From assembly GCF_031585635.1 (NCBI RefSeq), contig NZ_CP134196.1, positions 434,001-498,000 of the forward strand: a stretch of 64,000 nucleotides of DNA. The letters are read 5' to 3'. The notes under the pieces are model-generated. The model made no database searches, had not been told where the DNA came from, and saw only the letters and a list, made by a program, of their open reading frames with translations. The translations under genes and the position numbers were made by a program. This document shows positions 17,422-25,652 of this stretch, in pieces (position 1 is the first letter of the stretch; each line of letters begins with the position of its first letter). This stretch comes from Paraburkholderia sp. FT54 (GTDB taxonomy: Bacteria; Pseudomonadota; Gammaproteobacteria; Burkholderiales; Burkholderiaceae).

Positions 17422-17801
17422 AACAGGCTCAAAATGTCTGGCGGCGGGTCACTAGTGCTTTTCTGGCCGCAACGACAGTCGTAGCGCTAACTGCAACGGT
17501 CGGCAGCATGGCCTCAGATCAACCGGCGACTTATGTCGATTCGCAGAAACCAGGTGGCACAGTGAAGCTCTACAGCGCGCCCGACATACATAGCGTTGTG
17601 ATGGATGCTCCGACTTTGCCGCTTCTTGTTCAGGGCGCTTCCGATCACGGCTTCTATCCCGTGAAAGTCAATGACAAGCCCTATTGGGTGGACGGCATGG
17701 CTGTCAAGGTCGTTCGCGACGTGCAGGCTGCCCGCTGCAGTAAGTCTGCCGGCGTTCAGGCCGCCGGCACACTGGGCGCCGCCACCAACCGGTGCCAATG
17801 A
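17418..17801 (+). CDS. Small exported SH3-like protein
   Basis: 127 residues, GTG start overlapping the CHASE2 stop. A signal peptide or N-terminal anchor (FLAATTVVALTATVGSMA, about 15-32) is followed by an 80-residue domain whose pattern (GTVKLYSAPDIHS...LPLLVQGASDHGFYPVKVNDKPYWVDG) resembles a bacterial SH3 domain. The end has two cysteines. It is probably periplasmic and acts with the neighbouring CHASE2 protein or M48 peptidase, judging from overlapping genes on both sides (the next start overlaps this stop as ATGA). Confidence 0.7.
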   Translation: MKQAQNVWRRVTSAFLAATTVVALTATVGSMASDQPATYVDSQKPGGTVKLYSAPDIHSVVMDAPTLPLLVQGASDHGFYPVKVNDKPYWVDGMAVKVVRDVQAARCSKSAGVQAAGTLGAATNRCQ

Positions 17802-19510
17802 TCATGCATACCGGACGGCGATACTTCTGTGGTGCATGCGCAAGCCTTCTACTCGGTGCATGCGCGGACGTCAAAATGCCAGGCGCGCTGTCGAACCTGG
17901 GCATTGGCGGCGGTTCCGCGAAAGGACCGACGCTCGACACCGTCGGTTCCATTCCGCCGCCACCCACTCGCGAATGGCCCGATATCAAACTTGACCTGAT
18001 GAACGCGCGTGCCGACGGCTGGGGCCTCGTGCCGATGCCCGAGATGGAGGCGTATCTGAACGGCCTGCTCGCGACCATCAAAAGAACCGCGGGCACGCCG
18101 AACTATCCAGGCTCAGTGCATATCATCTCCGAGACCGGACTCAATGCGAATTCGAGTCCAGGCGGCAACATCTTCGTCTCGATCGGCTGGTTGCAGTCGG
18201 CTGAATCAGAAGACGAGATATTTGCGATCCTCTCTCACGAGTTCGGCCATATCTACCTCAACCATCACGCGATTTTCGACGCGCGCACGGCCGGCGATAC
18301 GTCGCTTGCCATCGTGTCGCTCGCCTGGACAGTGACCAACAAGTCGCCGACGTCCAACACATGGAGCGGCGTCGACAATATCGCCGTGGTGCAGACACTC
18401 GGCACACGCGTACTGTTTCCTGCCTGGCAACGCAGTGTCGAGGAACAGGCGGATCGGTTCGGCGCGACGATCAGCCTGCGTTGCGGCTATTCGTACGTCG
18501 ACGGTTTCAAGGCTTTCTTCGAGCGCGTCATTGCATACGACCAGGACGCCAAAGCGCGCCGTCAAAAGCTGCGTGAGAAGCAGCTTCAGGCCGGTCGAGA
18601 GAAGGCTGGGCAGCAGGCTGCGGCGCAGGCGCGCACTCAGCCGCTCGCACCGTCTGTCGGCGGCAGCGCAGCGCAAACGGTAAATCAACTCAGCAGCATC
18701 GGCGAACTGCGCGACGCGGTTGCGCAATACACGTCCGCGCGTGCGGGCGCACAGGCGAGCGTCGCGGAGAATCTCTTCGACGCCCGCGCGGTGATCGACG
18801 ACCAGATCTCGGCTCAACTTGAAACCTTGCACGACGATCACGGCGATCCAGCGGCTCGCGAAGATAATCTGACTGAACTCGTGCGCCCGATGCTCGGAGA
18901 CAAACGGCCCGACCCGCGCATCGAGCCGTGGAACGCTGCGCGCAAACGCGGTTCTACGCCACTCATTCTGGCCCACTACAAATCCATCTCCGACATGCAG
19001 GATCTGCAGGCCGCAGGCAACTATTCGCAAGCACTGCAAGTCGCGACGACGATCGCATCCGGTCCCACAGCGGACCACGCGTACCCCGTGTTTCTGTTGT
19101 CGAATCTGATGGCACTGTCGCGGTCGGGCCAGCCGGATGCGCAGACGCAAGTGCTGCGGCGCAATCTGACTTCACGCGACCGCTCATGGGCGGTGCAGAC
19201 CAATCTTGCCAATCGCATAGGGCAGAAAGACCCGAAGCAAGGCGAAGCGTTTTTGCTGCAACAGTTCGATTATTTCGGCCGGACGTCGGTGACCTGGCCC
19301 AGCGTTGTCGCGTGGTATCGCGAGCATGGGGATATCAACCGCGCCAAGCAGTTGGCTACCACGTGCTGGACGGAGCATCCGGAAATGCGTGCTGCCTGCG
19401 TCGCCGCTTCGCAGGCACCCGCGCAAAAGAAGAGCGACGATCAGGCGGGCGGGTTCAGCAAGGCGGTCGACAAAATGCTCGATCAGGCGAAGGGGCTGTT
19501 GCCGAAGTGA
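17798..19510 (+). CDS. Lipoprotein M48-family metallopeptidase with helical repeat tail
   Basis: About 570 residues. A lipobox LGAC (Cys22) marks a lipoprotein. The peptidase domain has the zinc motif SHEFGHIYLNHH (HEFGH) and a downstream EEQADRFGA segment that would supply the third ligand Glu, as in M48 enzymes such as BepA or LoiP. The region from about residue 250 is Gln/Ala-rich, and the C-terminal half is helical and TPR-like. This suggests an outer-membrane-associated protease or chaperone. The ATGA overlap at 17798 supports the start chosen; GTG at 17792 is an alternative. Last gene of the CHASE2 operon. Confidence 0.82.
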   Translation: MIMHTGRRYFCGACASLLLGACADVKMPGALSNLGIGGGSAKGPTLDTVGSIPPPPTREWPDIKLDLMNARADGWGLVPMPEMEAYLNGLLATIKRTAGTPNYPGSVHIISETGLNANSSPGGNIFVSIGWLQSAESEDEIFAILSHEFGHIYLNHHAIFDARTAGDTSLAIVSLAWTVTNKSPTSNTWSGVDNIAVVQTLGTRVLFPAWQRSVEEQADRFGATISLRCGYSYVDGFKAFFERVIAYDQDAKARRQKLREKQLQAGREKAGQQAAAQARTQPLAPSVGGSAAQTVNQLSSIGELRDAVAQYTSARAGAQASVAENLFDARAVIDDQISAQLETLHDDHGDPAAREDNLTELVRPMLGDKRPDPRIEPWNAARKRGSTPLILAHYKSISDMQDLQAAGNYSQALQVATTIASGPTADHAYPVFLLSNLMALSRSGQPDAQTQVLRRNLTSRDRSWAVQTNLANRIGQKDPKQGEAFLLQQFDYFGRTSVTWPSVVAWYREHGDINRAKQLATTCWTEHPEMRAACVAASQAPAQKKSDDQAGGFSKAVDKMLDQAKGLLPK

Positions 19511-19698
19511 TGGATAGAGTCGTCTCTCGATTGTTGACTGTCGCCTTGTCAGATTGAAACCGACTACGAAAGAGGGGCGCCGACTATTCCAGCGCGCTCT
19601 GATTTGCCGGCGGTCACCTGACCGTCGACATTCTCTCGCCCTCAGTTTCCCGAGACCAACGGTATTGCCGCCGGCGAAGTCTGGCCAGAGTTTTACAG

Positions 19699-20051
19699 TC
19701 ACCCGGTGCGGGTGCGGTGCCAGCGCCCGCTGATCGCGTGCTCGCATATCAGGAAAGGCCGCAAGCTGTGGACTATGGCATGGTGATCATCACGCGAGAT
19801 AACTCGTTTTTTTGGTGCGGGAAGCGCCACGACAATGAGAATCGGCGGCAAGCCGGTGGCGGAAGTGAGAAGTAGTGAGCGCGTTCGGTTATATGTGCCG
19901 GCTGGTGATCACATCTTCAGCGCGAAACATGTCTATGCTGCCGCGCAAGGATGTTGAAGCGATCATCAAGCCGGGTGTGACGCGTCACAGCCGGCCAACG
20001 ATTCACTCTTCAGGCGATATCGGCCTTGATCCGACATTGCCGGATGAGTGA
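19699..20051 (+). pseudogene. Twice-frameshifted small lipoprotein/DUF2846-like gene
   Basis: Three successive frames join into one plausible protein. Frame one (from 19699) ends in VDYGMVIITRDNSFF at a run of seven T (19807-19813). Frame two continues TMRIGGKPVAEVRSSERVR and LYVPAGDHIFSAKHVYAAA to a stop at 19955-19957. Frame three continues EAIIKPGVTRHS to a stop at 20049-20051. Removing one T at each junction restores a continuous reading frame. The pattern (IITRD..F.G...IGGKPVAEV....VRLYVPAGDH) matches small DUF2846-like lipoproteins. No good start or lipobox is visible upstream, so the N terminus may also be lost. Confidence 0.62.
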
Positions 20052-20076
20052 GGGAAAAACGTAACAGCTACAACAG

Positions 20077-20096
20077 AAAACCCCGCTGAAGCGGGG
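20077..20096 (-). terminator. Rho-independent terminator of the minus-strand effector genes
   Basis: Stem CCCCGC with loop TTCA and partner GCGGGG on the minus strand, followed by TTTTCTGTT. It lies directly after the stop of the OmpA-like gene at 20104. Confidence 0.75.
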
Positions 20097-20103
20097 GCAA
20101 ACA

Positions 20104-20553
20104 CTACTGCCCGTCGCAACAATCATTCGGACAACCAGGGCTAATCTCGACGGTGACTTCCCGGCTCTCAGCACCTGCCTGACCGGGATTGGCGACTGGA
20201 TAGATCTGCGTTTTGACCTGAAGCGGGGCGCTTACCAGTCCGTCAGCCAGTGCGTCTTGTGCGACCGTCACGGCGCGCTTCATGGCTAGTGCGTTGGTGT
20301 TTCTTTCCGCTTGTGACGCGCTACCGACCACCGTAACCCACTTCTGTATAGCGTATTTCGCGTTCGCTTTCGACACCCATTCGCCAAGTCGTACCCGTTC
20401 CGCCACATCAACCTTGTGGCTGTTCATGCCGAATGCGATGTGAATCTGTTCGGAAGGTTGATTTTGAGGACCGTTGCATTCCGCGTGGGTATCGAAGCAA
20501 ACGACAAGCGCTGTAATGAGTAAAGAAATGCGAATCGCTGTTTGCGAAGCCAT
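20104..20553 (-). CDS. Exported OmpA-like domain protein
   Basis: 149 residues with a signal peptide (hydrophobic ISLLITALVVCFD, cleavage near THA). The mature part resembles a compact OmpA C-terminal fold (IHIAFGMNSHKVD, RLGEWV, VVGSAS, RNTNALAMKRAVTV, EVTVEI), and it ends with a cysteine cluster CPNDCCDGQ. No transmembrane or lipid anchor is seen, so it should be periplasmic. It follows the aspzincin gene by 15 bases. It may be the immunity partner of that peptidase or an envelope-binding helper; the assignment rests on position only. Confidence 0.68.
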   Translation of the reverse strand: MASQTAIRISLLITALVVCFDTHAECNGPQNQPSEQIHIAFGMNSHKVDVAERVRLGEWVSKANAKYAIQKWVTVVGSASQAERNTNALAMKRAVTVAQDALADGLVSAPLQVKTQIYPVANPGQAGAESREVTVEISPGCPNDCCDGQ

Positions 20554-20568
20554 ATTTTTTCTTCCTTT

Positions 20569-21282
20569 TTAGACGGCGAAGAGTGGTTCGCCGTAGATTA
20601 CATAGCCAGCAAGCGTATCCGCATTGCGCAATGCCTGATCGGGGTGATTCCTGGCCCATTCCGCAGAAACCGGATCAAGCCCATATCTGGCATCGCCGCT
20701 GCCGAACGTATCACTAAAATGCGTCACCTCGTGAATGAGGGTGGACAAACGTGAGTCACCGTACATATTCTGATCGCGTAGGCCGTCACAGAACTTCATG
20801 CCAATGCTCACAAGCCTGCGCTGCGTGTTAGGACCACAGACGTGAGCCGCTTCCCTGTCGACGTTCTTCAGATTTGGACTACACCCTAACAACTTGTCCA
20901 GCTTCGGATCAGAACGCACCAGGCTTGTGGGCGCAAGAGATTTGAGTGTTGCCAGATGACTTGTGAAGCCGGTTGTGAGGTATCGCCGCGTATTTTCATC
21001 GCTTCGGTTGAACCAGTACTGCATGCGTTCCTTCGTTGCGGCGTCATAGCGGCTTAGATCCACTAGCCGACGATCAACGGCGGAGATTGCCCACGCTAAC
21101 AATTGTCGCGCAATCGCCCTAAATTCCTTGTCGATCATATTGGGGCAGATTGGTGTGGTATCAATTGACACATAGACCATTGAACCGGGATTGGTATTTG
21201 TAACCGCGCCAGAGTGAACTTCGAACCACTCCTCGTTTTCATATTCACGGAATCCGTAACTCTTGTTACCCGCATCACTCAT
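20569..21282 (-). CDS. Aspzincin-type metallopeptidase, probable type VI effector
   Basis: 237 residues, no signal peptide. The zinc site HEVTH (184-188) is followed by GSGDARYG (about 195-202) with the zinc-binding Asp197. This HExxH plus GTxDxxYG-like arrangement defines the aspzincin (M35, deuterolysin/peptidyl-Lys endopeptidase) clan. Cysteines near 46, 134, 149 and 165 may form disulfides after export. The start overlaps the end of the PAAR gene by eight bases. A secreted-class peptidase lacking its own signal and coupled to PAAR is best explained as cargo of a type VI spike. The target is unknown. Confidence 0.82.
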   Translation of the reverse strand: MSDAGNKSYGFREYENEEWFEVHSGAVTNTNPGSMVYVSIDTTPICPNMIDKEFRAIARQLLAWAISAVDRRLVDLSRYDAATKERMQYWFNRSDENTRRYLTTGFTSHLATLKSLAPTSLVRSDPKLDKLLGCSPNLKNVDREAAHVCGPNTQRRLVSIGMKFCDGLRDQNMYGDSRLSTLIHEVTHFSDTFGSGDARYGLDPVSAEWARNHPDQALRNADTLAGYVIYGEPLFAV

Positions 21283-21805
21283 TTTTAGCTTCTCCTGTTG
21301 TATAGAGACTTATTTCTTCTGTTCCGCCAGTAGTGGTCCGCTTCGTTTTACTCAGGCTATTGGTTGTACCGGCGACTACTCGCCCACGACTCGTGACGAT
21401 GCGATAGCGTGCGTTAGGACGTGGACCGTGTGCGTGATCGAGCAAGGTAAATTGCTCGTCATACTGGGTGGCGCGCGCGGGTTCGCGCGAGGAATCAGCG
21501 GTTCTGGCAGCGCTCGAAGCGTTAGCGTCCTCATGAATAAAGCACCCAACATCTTGACCCGCAAAAAACTCGATTCTTGCCACACGGGCATAGCACTCGA
21601 TCGCCTTAGATACAACTTGGGTTTCGTGGTCGCTCATCCCTTCGCCGGTGTCAAACCTCGGCCACGAACCTTTGCAGTTGCCGGACGTTGCATGGTCGCC
21701 GCGAAGCGCGATCTTTTTTCCCTTGTCGTGAAGGTTCGCTCTTAACGCCAGAACTTTCCCGCCCGTGGTGGCGGGGTCGCCAAAAATGACTACGGGAATA
21801 CGCAT
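21275..21805 (-). CDS. PAAR-domain protein with C-terminal beta domain
   Basis: 176 residues. The N-terminal 75 residues look like a PAAR spike-tip domain (GDPATTGGKVL, KIALRGDHATSG, GSWPRF). The C-terminal part (YDEQFTLLD, ARYRIVTSRGRVVAGT, GTEEISLY) resembles the transthyretin-like adaptor found on many Burkholderia PAAR and VgrG proteins. PAAR proteins sit on VgrG and carry effectors. It overlaps the preceding small ORF (TGATG) and the following metallopeptidase gene, so the three are probably translated together. No VgrG or other type VI structural gene is in the window. Confidence 0.8.
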   Translation of the reverse strand: MRIPVVIFGDPATTGGKVLALRANLHDKGKKIALRGDHATSGNCKGSWPRFDTGEGMSDHETQVVSKAIECYARVARIEFFAGQDVGCFIHEDANASSAARTADSSREPARATQYDEQFTLLDHAHGPRPNARYRIVTSRGRVVAGTTNSLSKTKRTTTGGTEEISLYTTGEAKNE

Positions 21806-22032
21806 CAGGTGCCCCCGCTATTTTCGAGTGTTAGCTGCCCCGCGTCATCGGTGTTGATTCGCCGTGTGCGCCCCCCGGCGTCAAATGTGGTCCATTTCCG
21901 TTCCTGCTGATGCGACATTTCCCAAGCCTTCCGAAGTGGACGAACACGACCGGTCACCAAAGCAACCGGCGCGAAGGCGGCGGCTCTTTTGCCGGGCGAA
22001 TCCGAAGGATCAGCGCTAACTGATGCAGGCAA
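21805..22032 (-). CDS. Small ORF translationally coupled to the PAAR gene
   Basis: 75 residues at most, its stop overlapping the PAAR start as TGATG. The C-terminal half (ERKWTTFDAGGRTRRINTD, then AGQLTLENSGGT) is hydrophilic and plausible as protein. The N-terminal half is less so, and a shorter version from an internal ATG (MSHQQERKW) is possible. No family recognised. It could be an adaptor or the 3' end of a decayed larger gene. Confidence 0.4.
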   Translation of the reverse strand: MPASVSADPSDSPGKRAAAFAPVALVTGRVRPLRKAWEMSHQQERKWTTFDAGGRTRRINTDDAGQLTLENSGGT

Positions 22033-22299
22033 ACATCAGCCAACTCCGAAAGAAGGGCCGGATTATGCGATGTTGCATCGCGACGCGCATCTGATCGCAA
22101 ACGTTTAGAAAAAACGGGCACACGTCGCGCGCCGAGGCGTGCCCAGATTTTTCGAGGAAACGCATCCAGGGCGGGCAGACCCATTTGAAACGGCCAGATC
22201 GACTCCGGACGAAAACCAGGCGCGGCAATGCTGCTATCGGGCCGGGGCGGTGCCGATCGCCAGCTTTCGCTCATTCAGCGCTAATTCCAGGCGCTCAAT

Positions 22300-22392
22300 A
22301 TGTCCTTGTGGCTGGCCGAGTTACTTCGCAAGGAACAGGTCGCCGCCGTTTATCCCGCGCTTGAACATCGAACGGTTGAGGACCTGAAATGA
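22300..22392 (+). CDS. Possible 30-residue micro-ORF
   Basis: A 30-codon frame (begins MSLWLAELLRKEQVAAV) whose TGA overlaps the ATG of the next small ORF (ATGA at 22389). The overlap and the helical, amphipathic composition suggest coupling, but no good ribosome site is seen. Low confidence. Confidence 0.25.
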   Translation: MSLWLAELLRKEQVAAVYPALEHRTVEDLK

Positions 22393-22568
22393 GCTTTCAT
22401 CCATCTCTTTTGTTTTTTCTGGGCGTCGGCCTGTGTGGCATGACCGTCGCCGGCTTGTTAACGATCGTCGTGGAAAAAATCGGTGCCGCGTTGACTTCGC
22501 GGCACCGAACTGCTGACACGGATTCACGGACGACATCGGATTTGATCTGGCCGGCGACGCCGCGATAG
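22389..22568 (+). CDS. Small single-span membrane protein
   Basis: 59 residues: MSFHPSLLFFLGVGL and the following hydrophobic residues to about 28 form one membrane segment, followed by a short polar tail. GAGG lies eight bases before the ATG. Function unknown. It is too short to classify but has a normal start context. Confidence 0.45.
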   Translation: MSFHPSLLFFLGVGLCGMTVAGLLTIVVEKIGAALTSRHRTADTDSRTTSDLIWPATPR

Positions 22569-22671
22569 TACGGACTTTATCGGCATACCGTTGAGCTGGG
22601 CTGCACGGTCGATGCTTTCCACACAATGTCCCCGGCCCAGAATGAAGCTGCAACTCCGAAGGAGAGTAACC

Positions 22672-22932
22672 ATGAACACGATTTTCCGCACTACACTGCT
22701 CGCCGCCATGGTCGTTTTGCCGACCGCGGCGTTCGCACAACCTGTCGCGCAAGTCGATGAAATGCAAATCGAGATGGTGACTTATGAAGTTGTCGGTATC
22801 GATTCGCCGCCGATGTCCTCACACGCCGCTCCGGTCATCGGCAACAGTGGCACGCATGCCAGCGCACTTCCAGCCGAATTGTTGCGTCCAGGCTCTGACG
22901 TGGGCTTGAAGTCGATCTACGTTCGTCACTGA
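22672..22932 (+). CDS. Small periplasmic protein of unknown function
   Basis: 86 residues with a clear signal peptide (LLAAMVVLPTAAFAQ, cleavage near residue 23) and a good ribosome site (AAGGAGAG) before ATG 22672. The mature 63 residues have no cysteine and no known motif; they start acidic (QVDEMQIEMVTYEVVG). It is convergent with the sensor kinase gene, 55 bases apart. Similar short exported proteins with a conserved acidic start are common in Burkholderia; no role assigned. Confidence 0.7.
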   Translation: MNTIFRTTLLAAMVVLPTAAFAQPVAQVDEMQIEMVTYEVVGIDSPPMSSHAAPVIGNSGTHASALPAELLRPGSDVGLKSIYVRH

Positions 22933-22987
22933 AGCGACGTTGGGTGCGAACGTCCCCGGCGTCTTCGGCCGCCGGCTAGACCACGCC

Positions 22988-24325
22988 TCAAGCAGCACCG
23001 TCCGGTTCAATCGGAAAACTGACCGTCGCAACGATGCCAGACTGTCCATCGTTGCGATTTCGCAGCGTCACGGTCCCGCCATACCGCGTGACGATCGCCT
23101 TTACAATCGACAACCCAAGCCCACTGCCTTCAATCTCCGTATTGGCCCGAAAGAAACGATCGAACACTCGGGGCAGCAGGGTTTCGTCGATACCTGGACC
23201 GGTGTCCGTCACTTCGACATCCACCATTCCGTTCTGCACACGGGTCGACAAATCGATTGTGCCGCCGTCGGGCGTATAGCGGACCGCATTGCTGACGAGG
23301 TTCTTGATAACCGTGCCGACGTCGAGTTCGATTGCGTGCACACTGGCGGTGGCCATTTCGTCCGCGCCGATATCGATGCCACGCTGCATGGCAATGGGCA
23401 GCACATCGGAAATGGCGCTGACCACGGCGGCTGCAATGTCGACGCTGACCATCGCACGTGTCAAGGATTGGCCGACGGGCGGCGCGTCCGCGCGTGCGAG
23501 CCGCAACAACTGCGAAATCAGATTGCTGCTTCGTGTTATGCCGCCTTGGAGCGCGCGAAACCGTTCCTGATTGCTTGGCACGATATCGCGTTGCAAATTA
23601 TCGGCCTGCAATTGCAAGGCGGTAAGCGGCGTTCTCAACTCGTGCGCCGCATCGGAAATGAATTTGCGTTCGCTCTCGATGGAGCGGGCGAGTCGCTCGA
23701 TCATCAGATTGATCGAACGGATGAACGGCAGCAGTTCGGTTGGCACACCCGCGAGCGGCAGCGCTTGCAGATGGTTCACATCGATCACGCGGACCTCGTT
23801 GCCAAGCCGGTTCAGCTCCCGCAACGAACGACTCACGACGAAAATAACAGCGGCCCAGACGAGCGGAATCAGCACGACGATCGGCCATAGCGTTTTGGTC
23901 GCTGCGGCCTCCTCGATCTCATGACGCACGGACAGGCGCTGCGCGACCTGGACAGTCTGAGCGCCGTCGCGAGCCGTGTAGATCCGCCACCGTTCGCCAT
24001 TGACGAGTGGCGACGAGAAGCCCGTGGCGGCATCGCGCGGCAGAAGCAACGAAGGCTCGGTAGACCGCGCGGGCTGTGTTTCGCCTTCTTTCCAGATGAC
24101 GATGAAAATATCGCGGGCGTCTTGCGATCCGCGCGCGGGGACTGTGGGAATGCCGTCGCCGAAGCCGACTCGCAAACGCGATGCGACCTGTTCCATGCGC
24201 AGGTCGAGCACCGCGCTCATACCGGCCACGCAGAACTGGTAGGAGCTCACGCCCTGCAGAATGGCGAACAGGCTGACCACGGCGCCGATTGCGATAACGA
24301 GTTGGTTGCGGAGCGATTTGAGCAT
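22988..24325 (-). CDS. Membrane sensor histidine kinase, no partner regulator nearby
   Basis: 445 residues. Membrane segment about 8-28, periplasmic sensor about 29-144, second membrane segment 146-166, HAMP-like region, then a HisKA domain with the phosphorylated His228 in DAAHELRTPL and an HATPase domain with DTGPGIDETLL and GSGLGLSIV. Overall it resembles the QseC/TctE/PmrB class. A response regulator gene normally sits next to such kinases; the neighbours here are a TetR gene and a small exported protein gene. It lies 108 bases after the TetR gene on the same strand. Confidence 0.92.
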   Translation of the reverse strand: MLKSLRNQLVIAIGAVVSLFAILQGVSSYQFCVAGMSAVLDLRMEQVASRLRVGFGDGIPTVPARGSQDARDIFIVIWKEGETQPARSTEPSLLLPRDAATGFSSPLVNGERWRIYTARDGAQTVQVAQRLSVRHEIEEAAATKTLWPIVVLIPLVWAAVIFVVSRSLRELNRLGNEVRVIDVNHLQALPLAGVPTELLPFIRSINLMIERLARSIESERKFISDAAHELRTPLTALQLQADNLQRDIVPSNQERFRALQGGITRSSNLISQLLRLARADAPPVGQSLTRAMVSVDIAAAVVSAISDVLPIAMQRGIDIGADEMATASVHAIELDVGTVIKNLVSNAVRYTPDGGTIDLSTRVQNGMVDVEVTDTGPGIDETLLPRVFDRFFRANTEIEGSGLGLSIVKAIVTRYGGTVTLRNRNDGQSGIVATVSFPIEPDGAA

Positions 24326-24433
24326 GGATGTGAACGTCAGGGGGAGCGAGTGGCCGGGCCGCGAGAGGAAGCATGCCTTCCTGTCATCGACTTCAGGATG
24401 AACGTTGCTTCATCGTGATGAGGGGCATCGAGT

Positions 24434-25156
24434 TCATTTGCGGCCCTTGCCCGCGGGCTCGGCGGGAACGATCTGGACGTGCTCGATCGCGGCTTCCACG
24501 AGATCTTCGGCGCTTCGTATGCCTTCGGCGGATGCGGCCAGCGCATTCAGGCGTCCGTCGATCAGAAGCAACGCGAGCCCGTGAACGTAGGCCCAAGCCG
24601 CGGTCATGGCGATGGCCTGGGCAGCGGTGATTCGGCCGAACGCGGTTTTATCCTCGTCCGCGCACTCGGCCGGCGCGCTGAATACGCCGGCCAGGGCGCG
24701 CGCCGACACTTGGCGCGCCTGCGCGAGAGCAGGGCGCGCCGCGTCGAGCATTTCGTTGCGCGACATGAGGTGCAGCAAGTCTGGATTGGCCACCGCGAAG
24801 CTGACATAGCCGCGAGCGATGGCTTTGCGCTGCGCCTGGCCCGCTTCGATACCGTCCGCCTGCTCCGCCATGGAAGCGGCGAGCCGCCGGTGCCCGCTGG
24901 CAGCCAGTTCGCTCAGCACCCCAGCCGTATCGCCGAAATGATGTTGGGGCGCCGTATGCGATACGCCAGCCTCGCGCGCGATGGCGCGCAACGTCAAGCC
25001 ACGAATGCCGTCGCGCCGTAGGACGACTTCCGCAGCTTCAAGCAACGCGTGGGGTAGCGCGCCGTGATGATAGGGCTTGTTGTGTGCTGATTGGTAGGCT
25101 TGGGTTGTGGCTTTGGGCGGCGCGGATGCTTTGCGGCGTGACGATGCTTCTTTCAT
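24434..25156 (-). CDS. TetR-family transcriptional regulator
   Basis: 240 residues. A basic, low-complexity N terminus precedes a TetR HTH (LTLRAIAREAGVSHTAPQHHF, about residues 55-75). The C-terminal domain resembles the TetR_C/WHG type (GYVSFAVANPDLLHLMSR). Its start overlaps the stop of an upstream small membrane-protein gene (ATGA), suggesting coexpression. The target is not evident; the downstream sensor kinase or the small protein are candidates. Confidence 0.88.
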   Translation of the reverse strand: MKEASSRRKASAPPKATTQAYQSAHNKPYHHGALPHALLEAAEVVLRRDGIRGLTLRAIAREAGVSHTAPQHHFGDTAGVLSELAASGHRRLAASMAEQADGIEAGQAQRKAIARGYVSFAVANPDLLHLMSRNEMLDAARPALAQARQVSARALAGVFSAPAECADEDKTAFGRITAAQAIAMTAAWAYVHGLALLLIDGRLNALAASAEGIRSAEDLVEAAIEHVQIVPAEPAGKGRK

Positions 25157-25419
25157 GGTTGTGAATTGCGGTCGATATTTTTACAGTGAAAAGATATGTT
25201 CACCGGCTGAAAGGGAAAAGTCAAAATCTTCGCGCGATCCAATCGCACCGGTTCGCCAGGGCGCTTCGCTTTCGGCATCCGGGCAACCGCGCGATGTTTG
25301 ACGACATGCCGGCGCGTTTCGCCGGCCACGCCGACCAGCAGCAGGAAGATCGAACCGGTGGCCGCGGCACTCGCGCTCGCCACAGAGATATCTATCAGCC
25401 ATTCAAGCACGTCAGACAT
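25153..25419 (-). CDS. Small membrane protein overlapping the TetR gene
   Basis: 88 residues: one hydrophobic segment (about 14-30) followed by a basic tail. Its stop overlaps the TetR start by four bases. A weak GGGGAT ribosome site precedes the ATG. No family recognised. The overlap supports expression, but the composition of the C-terminal tail is ordinary for chance high-GC frames, hence moderate confidence. Confidence 0.42.
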   Translation of the reverse strand: MSDVLEWLIDISVASASAAATGSIFLLLVGVAGETRRHVVKHRAVARMPKAKRPGEPVRLDRAKILTFPFQPVNISFHCKNIDRNSQP

Positions 25420-25652
25420 GGGTCATCCCCTTCGTTACCGTGACGACGAGGGTATCGGGCTTGAATTAGCGATGAATTAGCACGGTTTCAGGCTGCCGTA
25501 AGCTTCGCGACCTGCGGCCGATGCACGGCGAGGCCATGGTACGCGCCGCTAGACGACCTGGACCATTGCCGGCCAACCTGGTAGCATCACGCGCAGAGAC
25601 GCCGTGAGAGTCGGCGGCCCTGCAACACGCTGGACATCGAGATAGATTGGGT

